A stretch of 64,000 nucleotides of DNA from Chakrabartia godavariana (GTDB taxonomy: Bacteria; Pseudomonadota; Alphaproteobacteria; Sphingomonadales; Sphingomonadaceae): NCBI GenBank assembly GCA_005518185.1, contig RKSN01000002.1, positions 558,001 through 622,000 of the forward strand, read 5' to 3'. Shown piece after piece: positions 55,651 through 64,000 of the stretch. Positions within the stretch are counted from its first letter, which is position 1. Every line of letters begins with the position of its first letter. The position numbers were made by a program, and so were the translations under genes. The notes beneath the pieces were generated by a model. The model was not told the origin of the DNA. It saw only the letters and a list, made by a program, of their open reading frames with translations, and did no database searches.

Positions 55651-56711
55651 GCGAAGACGCTGCCATCGCGCACGATGAAGCGCGTCGCATCTGCCGGCGC
55701 TTCCGCAAACAGGCTCGCTTCGGTGCCGGTCATCCACACTTGCGCCCGCATCGCGACGAGACGGTCGAACAGGCTGGCACGGCGCACCGGGTCAAGATGC
55801 GCGGCCACTTCATCGAGCAGCAACAGGGGCGGTTGGCCGCGCTGGTCCGCCACCAGTTCCGCATGGGCAAGGATGATGCCGAGCAGCAGCGCCTTCTGCT
55901 CGCCCGTGGAACAGCGCTCCGCTGCCTGCTGCTTGGCAAGGTGTGTCACGCGCAGATCGATGCGGTGCGGCCCTGCCAGCGTCCGGCCGGCAGCCGCATC
56001 GCGGGATCGGCCCGCGCGCAGCATCTCCGCAAGATGGTCGTCCGCATTCCAGCCCTCCAGCGCGAGGGCTGCGCGCGCAAAGGGGCCTTCGGGCTGGTCC
56101 GCCAGCCGCATGGCCAGCGCGCGAACCACATGGGCCCGCGCGACGGACAGCGCCTGCCCATGGACATCCATCTGCTGTTCCAGCGCGGTCAGCCATTCGG
56201 GGTCCGCCGGATCGTCCGCCGCCAGCAGGCGGTTGCGCTGGCGCATCGCCGCTTCATAGCGCGTCGCGTGCACCGCATGATCGGGGACCAGCGCCAGCGT
56301 CAGCCGATCCAGAAAGCGCCGCCGTTCCGAAGCCCCCTCCATGAACAGGCGATCCATGGCGGGCGTCAGCCAGACGATGGCCAGCCATTCGGCCAGCGCC
56401 GTTGCCGCCGCCTGCGCGCCGTTGATGCGCACCAGCCGCCGCTCAGGCGCGGCCGGCTGCGTGCCCGTCCCAAGCTCTGCCCCGTCGAGCCGCGCGGCCA
56501 CTGAAAAGCCGCCGCCCCCGCCCTGACGCGCCATGTGGGAGAGCGCCGCCCCGCGCAGCCCGCGACCGGGCACCAGCAGCGACACAGCCTCCAGAATGTT
56601 GGTTTTCCCCGCGCCGTTCTCGCCCGTCAGGACGATGAGCCCCGGCCCCGGGGACAGGACCAGATCCGGATAGGAACGGAAGTCATGAAGGCTGAGGCGG
56701 GTGATGCTCAC
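55647..56711 (-). CDS. recF: DNA repair and replication protein RecF
   Basis: 354 residues. SMC-like ATPase that loads RecA at single-strand gaps with RecOR. N-terminal [10 protein letters not shown] (~8), Walker [19 protein letters not shown] (~29), [25 protein letters not shown] (~113), the ABC-type signature [12 protein letters not shown] (~275) and Walker [15 protein letters not shown] (~297). It is not beside dnaA/dnaN, its classical partners; the next gene upstream is a thiolase whose terminator separates them. Confidence 0.95.
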   Translation of the reverse strand: MSITRLSLHDFRSYPDLVLSPGPGLIVLTGENGAGKTNILEAVSLLVPGRGLRGAALSHMARQGGGGGFSVAARLDGAELGTGTQPAAPERRLVRINGAQAAATALAEWLAIVWLTPAMDRLFMEGASERRRFLDRLTLALVPDHAVHATRYEAAMRQRNRLLAADDPADPEWLTALEQQMDVHGQALSVARAHVVRALAMRLADQPEGPFARAALALEGWNADDHLAEMLRAGRSRDAAAGRTLAGPHRIDLRVTHLAKQQAAERCSTGEQKALLLGIILAHAELVADQRGQPPLLLLDEVAAHLDPVRRASLFDRLVAMRAQVWMTGTEASLFAEAPADATRFIVRDGSVFA

Positions 56712-56735
56712 GTGGCCTCTCTAGGCCGGGCCTTC

Positions 56736-56770
56736 CCAAAACAGAAGGGGCGGCCACGCGGACCGCCCCT
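56736..56770 (-). terminator. Terminator after the thiolase gene
   Basis: AGGGGCGG/CCGCCCCT, 8-base perfect stem with a 9-base loop, followed on the minus strand by TCTGTTTTGG. It lies between the thiolase stop and the recF start. Confidence 0.7.
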
Positions 56771-56789
56771 CCCCTTATATTTCCTGACG

Positions 56790-57968
56790 TCAGAGGACTT
56801 CGAAGAGCCCGGCAGCGCCCTGTCCACCACCGATGCACATCGTGATGACGACATATTTGACGCCGCGGCGCTTGCCCTCGATCAGCGCGTGGCCGACCAT
56901 GCGGGCACCCGACATGCCATAAGGATGGCCGATCGAGATCGCGCCGCCATTGACGTTGAGACGATCCATCGGAATGCCCAGCTTGTCGGCGCAATACAGC
57001 ACCTGCACGGCGAAGGCTTCGTTCAGTTCCCACAGGCCGATATCGTCCATCTTCAGGCCGAACTTCTGGAGAAGCTTCGGGATCGCGAAGACGGGGCCAA
57101 TGCCCATCTCGTCGGGCTCGGTGCCCGCGACCGCCATGCCGACATAGCGGCCGAGCGGGGTCAGGCCCTTCTTGGCAGCCACCGACTCTTCCATCAGCAC
57201 GCTCGCCGATGAGCCGTCGGACAGCTGGCTGGCATTGCCCGCCGTGATGTTCATGTCCGGGCCAAGAACGGGCTTCAGGGACTTCAGACCTTCAAGCGTG
57301 GTGTCCGCGCGATTGCCCTCATCCTTGGTGAGCGTCACTTCCTTGTGCGAGACTTCGCCGGTTTCCTTGTTGGTGACGGCCATCGTCGCGGTGCAGGCCA
57401 CGATCTCGTCATCGAACTTGCCAGCGGCCTGTGCCGCTGCCGTGCGCTGCTGCGACTGGAGGCCATATTCGTCCTGCCGGTCGCGGCTGACCTTATAGCG
57501 TGCGGCCACGACTTCGGCCGTCTGCAGCATGGGCATGTAGATGTCCTTGTGCATCTTCAGCAGCTCGGGGTCCGGCGCGACGCGCATTTCGGGCGTCTGG
57601 ACAAGGCTGATCGATTCGACGCCGCCGCCGATGCACACGTCCATATTGTCGACGATGATCTGCTTGGCCGCCGTTGCAATCGCCATCAGGCCCGATGAGC
57701 ACTGACGGTCAATCGTCATGCCGGGGACCGTGACCGGAAGGCCCGCGCGCAGCAGCGCGGTGCGTGCGGTGTTGCCGGCCTGGCTGCCCTGCTGAAGCGC
57801 GGAGCCCCAGCAGACGTCATCGACTTCGGCCGGATCGATGCCCGCCCGCTCGACAGCGGCGCGGATCGAATAGGCCGACAAAGTCGGCGACGGGGTGATG
57901 TTGAAGGCACCGCGATAGGCGCGCCCGATCGGCGTGCGGGCGGTGGATACGATGACGGCACTGCGCAT
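56790..57968 (-). CDS. Acetyl-CoA C-acyltransferase (thiolase)
   Basis: 392 residues. Type II thiolase with the acyl-accepting Cys in [11 protein letters not shown] (~88), [11 protein letters not shown] (~335 region), [20 protein letters not shown] (~345, catalytic His) and the second active-site Cys in [14 protein letters not shown] at the C-terminus. The style ([15 protein letters not shown]) suggests a degradative, FadA-like thiolase for fatty-acid or related acyl-CoA cleavage. A MaoC hydratase gene lies directly upstream on the same strand. Confidence 0.92.
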   Translation of the reverse strand: MRSAVIVSTARTPIGRAYRGAFNITPSPTLSAYSIRAAVERAGIDPAEVDDVCWGSALQQGSQAGNTARTALLRAGLPVTVPGMTIDRQCSSGLMAIATAAKQIIVDNMDVCIGGGVESISLVQTPEMRVAPDPELLKMHKDIYMPMLQTAEVVAARYKVSRDRQDEYGLQSQQRTAAAQAAGKFDDEIVACTATMAVTNKETGEVSHKEVTLTKDEGNRADTTLEGLKSLKPVLGPDMNITAGNASQLSDGSSASVLMEESVAAKKGLTPLGRYVGMAVAGTEPDEMGIGPVFAIPKLLQKFGLKMDDIGLWELNEAFAVQVLYCADKLGIPMDRLNVNGGAISIGHPYGMSGARMVGHALIEGKRRGVKYVVITMCIGGGQGAAGLFEVL

Positions 57969-58020
57969 TTTAGTCTCCTGATTTAACCTCTGATGCCCTG
58001 GGGAGGGAGGGCAATGTTCC

Positions 58021-58479
58021 TCAGACGAAGAACTGCGTGATCCATTCTGCGATCAAGGCAGGCTTGTCTTCGCCTTCAATTTCGAGCGTGAACTCCATCG
58101 TCTGCTGGAACTGGCCGGGGCGCTTTTCTTCGATGTCGAGCATCTTGAAATGGCCGCGCACGCGCTTGCCGACCTTCACCGGCGCGATGAAGCGCGTCTT
58201 GTTGCCCCCGTAGTTGACGCCCATCTTCACGCCATCAAGGCGCGGCAGATCAGCCTGCGCCGTCAGCACCGGCAGCAGCGACAGCGACAGGAAACCGTGC
58301 GCAATCGGCCCGCCAAAGGGGGTCAGCTTGGCGCGTTCCGGATCGACATGGATGAACTGAAAATCGCCGGTCGCCTCGGCAAACTTGTTCACGCGGTCCT
58401 GATCGATCAACATCCATTCGGACGTTCCGATATCCTTGCCCTTCAGGGCAAACAGCTCTTCCTTGCTCACAACGGCCAT
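58021..58479 (-). CDS. MaoC-like (R)-specific enoyl-CoA hydratase
   Basis: 152 residues, single hot-dog domain. The hydratase-2 motif is present: [14 protein letters not shown] (~45, Asp and His), followed by [13 protein letters not shown] (~62). It hydrates trans-2-enoyl-CoA to the (R)-3-hydroxy isomer, which can feed PHA synthesis or degradation. The 52 bases to the thiolase suggest an operon; the PHB depolymerase further on fits the theme. Confidence 0.88.
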   Translation of the reverse strand: MAVVSKEELFALKGKDIGTSEWMLIDQDRVNKFAEATGDFQFIHVDPERAKLTPFGGPIAHGFLSLSLLPVLTAQADLPRLDGVKMGVNYGGNKTRFIAPVKVGKRVRGHFKMLDIEEKRPGQFQQTMEFTLEIEGEDKPALIAEWITQFFV

Positions 58480-58572
58480 AAGGTTTCCTCTCGATTATGT
58501 CGCGCAATAATATTACAAAGGCACGAGTCCCGTCCGGGATTTAGGCCCGTCATTTAGCCAGAGTCAAAAGCC

Positions 58573-61521
58573 ATGGATTCCGCAACGTCGCTCATGCGCA
58601 GCCTTCACCGCGCCCAAGAAAGCGAAGTCCTGAAACCGCTGCTGGAGCGCGCGTCCTCCACGCCCGACGAACGCCAGCGCATCGTCGCACGCGCGGGCGG
58701 CCTGCTTGCCGATCTGCGGCGGGCGCAATCCTCTGGCTGGGTCAACCAGTTCCTGAATGAGTATCGGCTGAACACGCAGGAAGGTGTCGCGCTGCTGGCA
58801 CTGGCGGAGGCCTTTCTGCGTGTGCCCGACCCGGAAACAGCCGATGCCCTGATCGCCGACAAGCTGGGTGATGCCGACTGGAAGGCGCATTCGGGCAAGT
58901 CACATTCAACCCTCGTCAATTCCGCAACCTGGGGCCTTGTCATCGGCCGCGCGCTGGTGAGCGAGAAGGAACAGGGCGGGACGCTGCGTCGGCTGATCTC
59001 GCGTGCCGGCGAACCCTTTGTCCGGCAGGCCGTGGGCGCCGCAATGCGGATGATGGGCGAAATCTTCGTCATGGGCCGCACCATTGCCGAAGCCAGCGAC
59101 CGGATGCGGCGTCCGGAGCATAAGGGCTTTGTCGCGAGCTTTGACATGCTGGGCGAAGCCGCCCGCACCTTCGCCGATGGGGAGCGTTACTTCGCGTCCT
59201 ATCTGGATGCCATTGAGCAGACGGGCGAAGGCCATTCGATCTCGGTCAAGCTGTCGGCACTCCACCCGCGTTATGAGGTCGCCCATTGGGACCGCTGCGT
59301 CCCGATGCTGTGCGAACTTCTGGAAACGCTGTGCACGGCGGCGGCCAACCGCGGCATCGCGCTGACCGTAGACGCCGAGGAATCGGAGCGGCTCGAGATG
59401 AGCCTTGAGATCATCTCCAATGTCGCGCGCCTGCCGGCGCTCAGGGATTGGGACGGCCTCGGCATGGCCGCCCAAGCCTATTCCAAGCGGGCCCCCGCCG
59501 TCATCCAGTGGGCCGATGCGCTGGGCCGCGACACGGGGCGGCGCATGACCGTCCGGCTGGTCAAAGGCGCCTATTGGGACAGCGAGATCAAGCGCACGCA
59601 GGAAGCGGGGCTCAGCGACTATCCGCTCTTCACGCGCAAGGCGGCAACCGACGTCTCCTGGCTCGCTTGTGCGCGCGACATGCTGCGCGCCAAGAACATC
59701 TATCCGGCCTTCGCCACGCACAACGCCCTGTCCGTCGCCTCGGTACTGGAATGGGCGGGCGAGACCCGCGATTTCGAATTCCAGCGCCTGCACGGCATGG
59801 GCGACGGCCTGTACGAGGATCTCGTCCGCAACGAAGGCTATCACTGCCGCATCTATGCGCCCGTGGGCGGCCACCAGGATCTGCTGGCCTATCTCGTGCG
59901 CCGCCTTCTGGAAAACGGCGCGAACAGCAGCTTTGTCCACCAACTGGCCGACGAGCACGTGACTGACGAGGAATTGCTGGCCGATCCGGTGGCGAAGGTT
60001 CGTGCGGTGGGCGGTGCGCGCCATGCGTCGATCCCCTTGCCGGTTGATCTGTTCGGCGCACGGCGCAACAGCTCCGGCCTCGACCTGCAGGACAAGGCGA
60101 TCCTGGCCGAAACCGCCGCCAGCGTCAGCGCGGCCCCTCTTCCGCCGCAGCCGGGCGCCCTGTCCGGGGATGCAGTGGGGCGGGCCCTGACGGCCTATGC
60201 GGGCTGGTCCAACCTGAACGTGGACGCGCGTGCCCTGCGCCTCGAAAGGCTTGCTGACCTGCTGGAGGACAATCGCACAGCCCTTATGGCGACTTTGGTG
60301 ACAGAGGCTCGCAAGACGCTGCCCGATGCGTTGGGCGAGGTGCGCGAGGCAGTCGATTTCTGCCGGTATTACGCAGCGCAAGCGCGCACCGGACTGCAGC
60401 CGGTCGAGCTCCCCGGCCCGACCGGCGAGCGCAACGTGCTGCGCTATGCCGGACGCGGCGTTTGGGTGTGCATTGCGCCCTGGAACTTCCCGCTCGCCAT
60501 TTTCCTGGGCCAGATCGCGGCAGCGCTTGTGGCGGGCAACACCGTTGTCGCCAAGCCAGCCCCGCAAACGCCGCGCATCGCCGCACAGGCGATTGCCCTG
60601 ATGAAAGCGGCAGGCATTGCCGATGACGTCGTCGTGCTGGCCGCGGGCGGGCCCGAGGTGGGCGCAACGCTCGTTGGCGATCCACGCATTGCGGGCGTCG
60701 CCTTCACCGGCTCCACGGCCACCGCGAAGAAGATCGCGCGGACGCTGCTTGAGGATGACAATCGACCGCTCGTCCCGCTGATTGCGGAGACGGGCGGGAT
60801 CAACGCGATGCTGGTCGATTCGACGGCGCTGCCCGAACAGGTCGTGCAGGATGTCGTGACGTCTGCCTTCCGCTCGGCGGGTCAGCGCTGTTCGGCGCTG
60901 CGCCTGCTGCTGCTGCAGGACGACATTGCCGCGCGCACGCTGGAGATGCTGCGCGGGGCCATGGACACGCTGATCGTCGGCGATCCGGCCGACCCGGCGA
61001 CCGATGTCGGCCCGGTCATCGACGATGCGGCCCATGCCAAGCTGATGGCCTATCGTGAGAGCCGGAAGTCGGACTGGCTTCACAGCGCCGAGGCACCGAC
61101 GGCTGGCCATTTCGTGCCGCCGACGCTCATCAGGCTAGGACGTCTGGAGGAACTGGACGCCGAGTGGTTCGGCCCCATCCTTCACGTCGCCACGTGGAAA
61201 TCAGGAATGCTCGCCGAGACGGTTGAGCGCGTGAATGCCAAGGGCTTTGGCCTCACCATGGGCCTGCACAGCCGCATCGCGCGCACGGCGGAGGATGTGG
61301 AGGCGCTGGCGCGTGTCGGCAACCTTTACGTCAACCGGTCGATGATCGGCGCGATCGTGGGCAGCCAACCCTTTGGCGGGGAAGGCCTGTCAGGCACTGG
61401 ACCCAAGGCCGGTGGGCCCAATTATCTCCACCGCTTCTGTGCCGAACGTGTGACGTCCACCGACACGACGAGCGCAGGCGGCAATGCCAGCCTGTTGTCG
61501 CTCGACGATATCGCTCTATAG
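58573..61521 (+). CDS. putA: Bifunctional proline dehydrogenase / glutamate-semialdehyde dehydrogenase
   Basis: 982 residues. It oxidises proline to glutamate in two steps. The PRODH barrel (~120-440) has KLSALHPRYE (~225), VDAEESERLE (~265), RLVKGAYWDSEIK (~322) and FQRLHGMGDGLYEDL (~400). The ALDH domain (~490-960) has APWNFPLAIFLGQIAAAL (~640), FTGSTATAKKIA (~710) and the catalytic Cys in SAGQRCSALR (~770). There is no N-terminal ribbon-helix-helix, so it does not regulate its own transcription. Confidence 0.95.
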   Translation: MDSATSLMRSLHRAQESEVLKPLLERASSTPDERQRIVARAGGLLADLRRAQSSGWVNQFLNEYRLNTQEGVALLALAEAFLRVPDPETADALIADKLGDADWKAHSGKSHSTLVNSATWGLVIGRALVSEKEQGGTLRRLISRAGEPFVRQAVGAAMRMMGEIFVMGRTIAEASDRMRRPEHKGFVASFDMLGEAARTFADGERYFASYLDAIEQTGEGHSISVKLSALHPRYEVAHWDRCVPMLCELLETLCTAAANRGIALTVDAEESERLEMSLEIISNVARLPALRDWDGLGMAAQAYSKRAPAVIQWADALGRDTGRRMTVRLVKGAYWDSEIKRTQEAGLSDYPLFTRKAATDVSWLACARDMLRAKNIYPAFATHNALSVASVLEWAGETRDFEFQRLHGMGDGLYEDLVRNEGYHCRIYAPVGGHQDLLAYLVRRLLENGANSSFVHQLADEHVTDEELLADPVAKVRAVGGARHASIPLPVDLFGARRNSSGLDLQDKAILAETAASVSAAPLPPQPGALSGDAVGRALTAYAGWSNLNVDARALRLERLADLLEDNRTALMATLVTEARKTLPDALGEVREAVDFCRYYAAQARTGLQPVELPGPTGERNVLRYAGRGVWVCIAPWNFPLAIFLGQIAAALVAGNTVVAKPAPQTPRIAAQAIALMKAAGIADDVVVLAAGGPEVGATLVGDPRIAGVAFTGSTATAKKIARTLLEDDNRPLVPLIAETGGINAMLVDSTALPEQVVQDVVTSAFRSAGQRCSALRLLLLQDDIAARTLEMLRGAMDTLIVGDPADPATDVGPVIDDAAHAKLMAYRESRKSDWLHSAEAPTAGHFVPPTLIRLGRLEELDAEWFGPILHVATWKSGMLAETVERVNAKGFGLTMGLHSRIARTAEDVEALARVGNLYVNRSMIGAIVGSQPFGGEGLSGTGPKAGGPNYLHRFCAERVTSTDTTSAGGNASLLSLDDIAL

Positions 61522-61530
61522 CTGGACCGC

Positions 61531-61908
61531 ATGAAGAGCCTGCGGGACATCGCGCACGACATCCGGATCGAGGCACACACCATCTGGCTATGCGCCCGCG
61601 ATCCCGGCGTCCCGCTCCCAGCGCGGCTGTTCGGGCTGATCGTCGCGGCCTATGCGCTGTCGCCGATCGATCTGATCCCCGATTTCATCCCGGTGCTGGG
61701 ACTGCTCGATGATGCCATCCTGATCCCGCTCGGCGTCTGGCTGTTCCTGAAAATGGTCCCGGCGGACGTCTATGCCCGGGAACGTGCCGTGGCCGAAGAG
61801 GCCAGCCATCGACCGGTGAGCCGCATCGCTGCGGCCGTCATCGCCCTGCTATGGCTTGGCGCACTGGTCTGGGCCGGCACGCTGATCTGGACGATGCGTT
61901 TCTACTAG
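61531..61908 (+). CDS. YkvA-type DUF1232 membrane protein
   Basis: 125 residues. The DUF1232 core is clear: LFGLIVAAYALSPIDLIPDF (~30) and PVLGLLDDAILIPLGVWLF (~50). A final helix (~98-120) anchors the C-terminus. The function of the family is unknown. It starts 9 bases after putA and converges with the PHB depolymerase gene. Confidence 0.88.
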   Translation: MKSLRDIAHDIRIEAHTIWLCARDPGVPLPARLFGLIVAAYALSPIDLIPDFIPVLGLLDDAILIPLGVWLFLKMVPADVYARERAVAEEASHRPVSRIAAAVIALLWLGALVWAGTLIWTMRFY

Positions 61909-61918
61909 GCCGTCCGCC

Positions 61919-63136
61919 TCAATTGTGGCGGGCGATCCAGTCTTCCACGACCGGTGCGATGCGCGTGCGCCATTTGCCGCCGTTGAAGATGCCGTAATGG
62001 CCGACGCCCTCGGCGATGTAATAGTTCTTCAGATCGTCCGGCAGATTGGTCGCAATGTCGAGTGCCGCCTTCGTCTGCCCAATGCCTGAGATATCGTCAC
62101 GTTCGCCCTCAATCGCGAGCAGGCCGACATCCGTGATGGCTCCCGGATCGACGATGCGCCCGCGATGGTCAAACTCGCCCTTGGGCAGCAGATGGCGCTG
62201 GAATACCTCGTCGATGGTCTGCAGATAGAACTCCGCCGTCATGTCGCAGACCGACCGGTACTCGTCGTAAAAGTCCTTGGTCGCATCCGCGCTCTCGTCA
62301 TCGCCGTCGACCAGATGTTTGAACATCTGCCAATGGCTGACCATGTGGTTGCCCAGGTTCATCGCCATGAAGCCCGACAGCTGCAGGAAGCCGGGATAAA
62401 CCTCCCGGCCCGCACCCGCATAGCCCTGCGGCACCTTCGCGATCACATTCTGTTCGAACCAGGCAAAGGGCCGTTCCATCGCGAGCTGGTTCACAGCGGT
62501 CGGCGCGCGGCGCGTATCGACCGGGCCGCCCATCATCGTGAGCGTCTTGGGGCGGCAGGGATGCTTGTCAGCCGACATCAGGGCGATGGCGGCATAGACG
62601 GGCACCGACGGCTGGCAGACGGCCAGCACATGCGCGCCGGGGCCAATCTTTTCGAGGAAGGCGATGACGTAGTCGATGTAATCGTCGAGGTCGAACCGCC
62701 CTTCCGACAGTGGCACCGCCCGCGCATCGCGCCAGTCGGTGATGTAGACGTCATGCCCCGGCAGCATCCGTTCCACCGTGCCACGTAGCAGCGTTGCAAA
62801 ATGGCCCGACATCGGCGCGACGATCAGCAGCTTGGGGTCGCCTTCGCGGCCGTCGCGCACGAAGCGCTTGAGCTGGCCGAACGGTTTGCGCAGGACGATA
62901 TCCTCGGTGACGCGAACGTCCTTGCCGTCGATGATCGTGTGATCGAGCTCAAACGCCGGTTTACCGCGCGGGGCCGCCGCATGGGCAAACACCTCTAGCG
63001 CGGCCGAAAACATCTGGCTGCCGCCCATATAGCCAAACGGATTGGACGGATTGCCAAGCCATTCGGCGGTCGCGGTGGCCCAGGCGCTTGCACCGGCAAG
63101 CCACGCTTTTTGCATTTCGTACGCGCTGTAGAGCAT
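61919..63136 (-). CDS. phaZ: Intracellular poly(3-hydroxybutyrate) depolymerase
   Basis: 405 residues from ATG 63136 (AAGGAAG Shine-Dalgarno, and the family starts MLYSAYEMQKAW); the longer frame has no homologous leader. Alpha/beta hydrolase that breaks stored PHB granules. The nucleophile elbow reads VCQPS, with Cys in place of the usual Ser, as in the intracellular PhaZ of Cupriavidus. YITDWRDARAVP (~133), MGGPVDTRRAPTAVN (~203) and a late VGHYGIFNG with the catalytic His (~380) complete the family picture. It is divergent from the ABC exporter. Confidence 0.93.
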   Translation of the reverse strand: MLYSAYEMQKAWLAGASAWATATAEWLGNPSNPFGYMGGSQMFSAALEVFAHAAAPRGKPAFELDHTIIDGKDVRVTEDIVLRKPFGQLKRFVRDGREGDPKLLIVAPMSGHFATLLRGTVERMLPGHDVYITDWRDARAVPLSEGRFDLDDYIDYVIAFLEKIGPGAHVLAVCQPSVPVYAAIALMSADKHPCRPKTLTMMGGPVDTRRAPTAVNQLAMERPFAWFEQNVIAKVPQGYAGAGREVYPGFLQLSGFMAMNLGNHMVSHWQMFKHLVDGDDESADATKDFYDEYRSVCDMTAEFYLQTIDEVFQRHLLPKGEFDHRGRIVDPGAITDVGLLAIEGERDDISGIGQTKAALDIATNLPDDLKNYYIAEGVGHYGIFNGGKWRTRIAPVVEDWIARHN

Positions 63137-63244
63137 ATTCTTCCTTTGCACGTGCCAGTCTTGCCGCAATTGACGGCATTGTGCAACGCACAATAAATCC
63201 ACTATCCATTGAGTGGCCCTGCCCGCCCTGCTAGGCGCACCTGC

Positions 63245-64000
63245 ATGACACAAGCAGACGATGCGCCGCCCAAGGGCAACCGATCCATCGGCAACCTTCG
63301 GATGGTCTGGGGTTACGCGTCCAAATACCCCCACATCATCACCGGCGCGATCATCGCCCTGATCATCGCTGCGGCGTCCACGCTTGCGATCCCCAACGGC
63401 TTCCGCCTCGTCATCGACAAGGGGTTCAGCCAGTCAGGGGGCGATATCAGCCGCTGGTTCCAGTATCTCTTGGGCATTGTGTCGGTTCTCGCGCTGGCGA
63501 CGGCAGCCCGGTTCTATTTCGTTTCTTGGCTGGGCGAGCGCGTGGTCGCCGACTTGCGGTCCGCCGTGGTCAACAACCTGCTGCGCCTGTCCCCCAGCTA
63601 TTTCGAACTCAACCGCCCCGCCGAAGTCGCCTCCCGCCTGACGGCCGATACGACGCTCATCGAGCAGGTCGTCGGCACGACGGCCTCGGTCGCGCTGCGC
63701 AATCTGGTGCTGGCCATTGGCGGCATTGGCTATCTCTTTTCGATCGCCCCGCGTCTGACGGCGATGCTCCTGATCGGCATCCCGCTGGTCCTCGGTCCGA
63801 TCCTCATCATGGGCCGGCGCCTTCGTGACATGTCGAAGAGCAGTCAGGACCGGATCGCCGATGTTGGCGTTGTCGTCGACGAGGTGCTCGGCGCGATGAA
63901 GATCGTCCAGGCCTTTGGTCAGGAACGCCGCGAGGGCGAGCGCTTTTCGGGAGCCGTCGAAAGCGCCTTTGGTGCGGCACGGCGCCGCATCCGCGTCCGC
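63245..64000 (+). CDS. MsbA-like ABC exporter, 3' end beyond the window
   Basis: 252 codons from ATG 63245 to the right edge. Only the membrane domain is visible: helices at ~35-57, ~70-92, ~147-168 and ~170-190, with the cytoplasmic loops FELNRPAEVASRLTADTTLI (~119) and MSKSSQDRIADVGVVVDEVL (~197, the coupling loop), then VQAFGQERREGERF. This pattern is typical of homodimeric ABC exporters of the MsbA/BmrA type. The nucleotide-binding domain and the substrate cannot be seen. Confidence 0.85.
   Translation, partial: MTQADDAPPKGNRSIGNLRMVWGYASKYPHIITGAIIALIIAAASTLAIPNGFRLVIDKGFSQSGGDISRWFQYLLGIVSVLALATAARFYFVSWLGERVVADLRSAVVNNLLRLSPSYFELNRPAEVASRLTADTTLIEQVVGTTASVALRNLVLAIGGIGYLFSIAPRLTAMLLIGIPLVLGPILIMGRRLRDMSKSSQDRIADVGVVVDEVLGAMKIVQAFGQERREGERFSGAVESAFGAARRRIRVR

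Noticed and set aside
58906-61110. 734-codon minus-strand frame opposite putA
   Set aside because: It is antisense to a gene with complete PRODH and ALDH motifs; composition is Arg/His/Gly-rich as expected for a shadow frame.

Overview
The window looks like chromosomal DNA of a sphingomonad (Alphaproteobacteria, Sphingomonadales). The GC content is high, the 0.77-kb exported protein near 5 kb ends in the PEPxxWA form of the PEP-CTERM sorting signal that is typical of this order, a carotenoid hydroxylase and a large sphingomonad-type TonB receptor are present, and FtsZ has the long C-terminal linker seen in alphaproteobacteria. Coding density is very high. No gene-free stretch exceeds about 205 bases, and I see no insertion sequence, prophage, CRISPR array or rRNA. 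One tRNA gene (Val, anticodon TAC) is present.

Layout. 0-1 kb: the end of an OmpA-like lipoprotein/FecR pair. 1-9.6 kb: metabolic genes (GST, ubiG, lysC plus a nitronate monooxygenase-like flavoprotein, PEP-CTERM protein, crtZ, a small lipoprotein, then sucC-etfB-etfA). 9.6-15.6 kb: nhaA with a LysR regulator, then, divergently, an acetyltransferase, an NfrB-like glycosyltransferase and a membrane-anchored protein that may be NfrA-like. This is the best candidate in the window for a poorly described system (an envelope or exopolysaccharide glycan machine). 15.6-17.3 kb: TSUP sulfite-type exporter plus a TIGR02186-like membrane protein. 17.3-22.2 kb: two different HerA-like ATPases flanking an acyltransferase, an SDR and the tRNA. 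22.3-29.8 kb: LacI regulator, TonB receptor, a very small Cys-containing protein, dienoyl-CoA-reductase-like SDR, crotonase, an unusual degenerate-receiver/MarR regulator and an NAD(P)-binding protein. 29.8-33 kb: dGTPase-like phosphohydrolase and a TPR-SPOR protein.

33.1-51.5 kb, minus strand, is an uninterrupted division and cell wall (dcw) cluster: mraZ-rsmH-ftsL-ftsI-murE-murF-mraY-murD-ftsW-murG-murC-murB-ddl-ftsQ-ftsA-ftsZ. Nearly every junction is a 1- or 4-base stop/start overlap, so the cluster is probably translated as a coupled series making lipid II and assembling the divisome. Upstream of mraZ are four direct repeats with an exact 10-base period that look like an MraZ-binding array. 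ftsZ has its own 152-base leader and a terminator.

51.6-64 kb: a lipoprotein and a one-helix membrane protein following cysK, two tandem AraC-type paralogues, recF, thiolase, MaoC hydratase, bifunctional putA, a DUF1232 protein, an intracellular PHB depolymerase, and the 5' end of an MsbA-like ABC exporter cut by the window edge.

Start codons were re-chosen from Shine-Dalgarno sequences, overlap with the upstream stop, and the N-terminus expected for the family. All functional names come from motif recognition by eye, without database searches.
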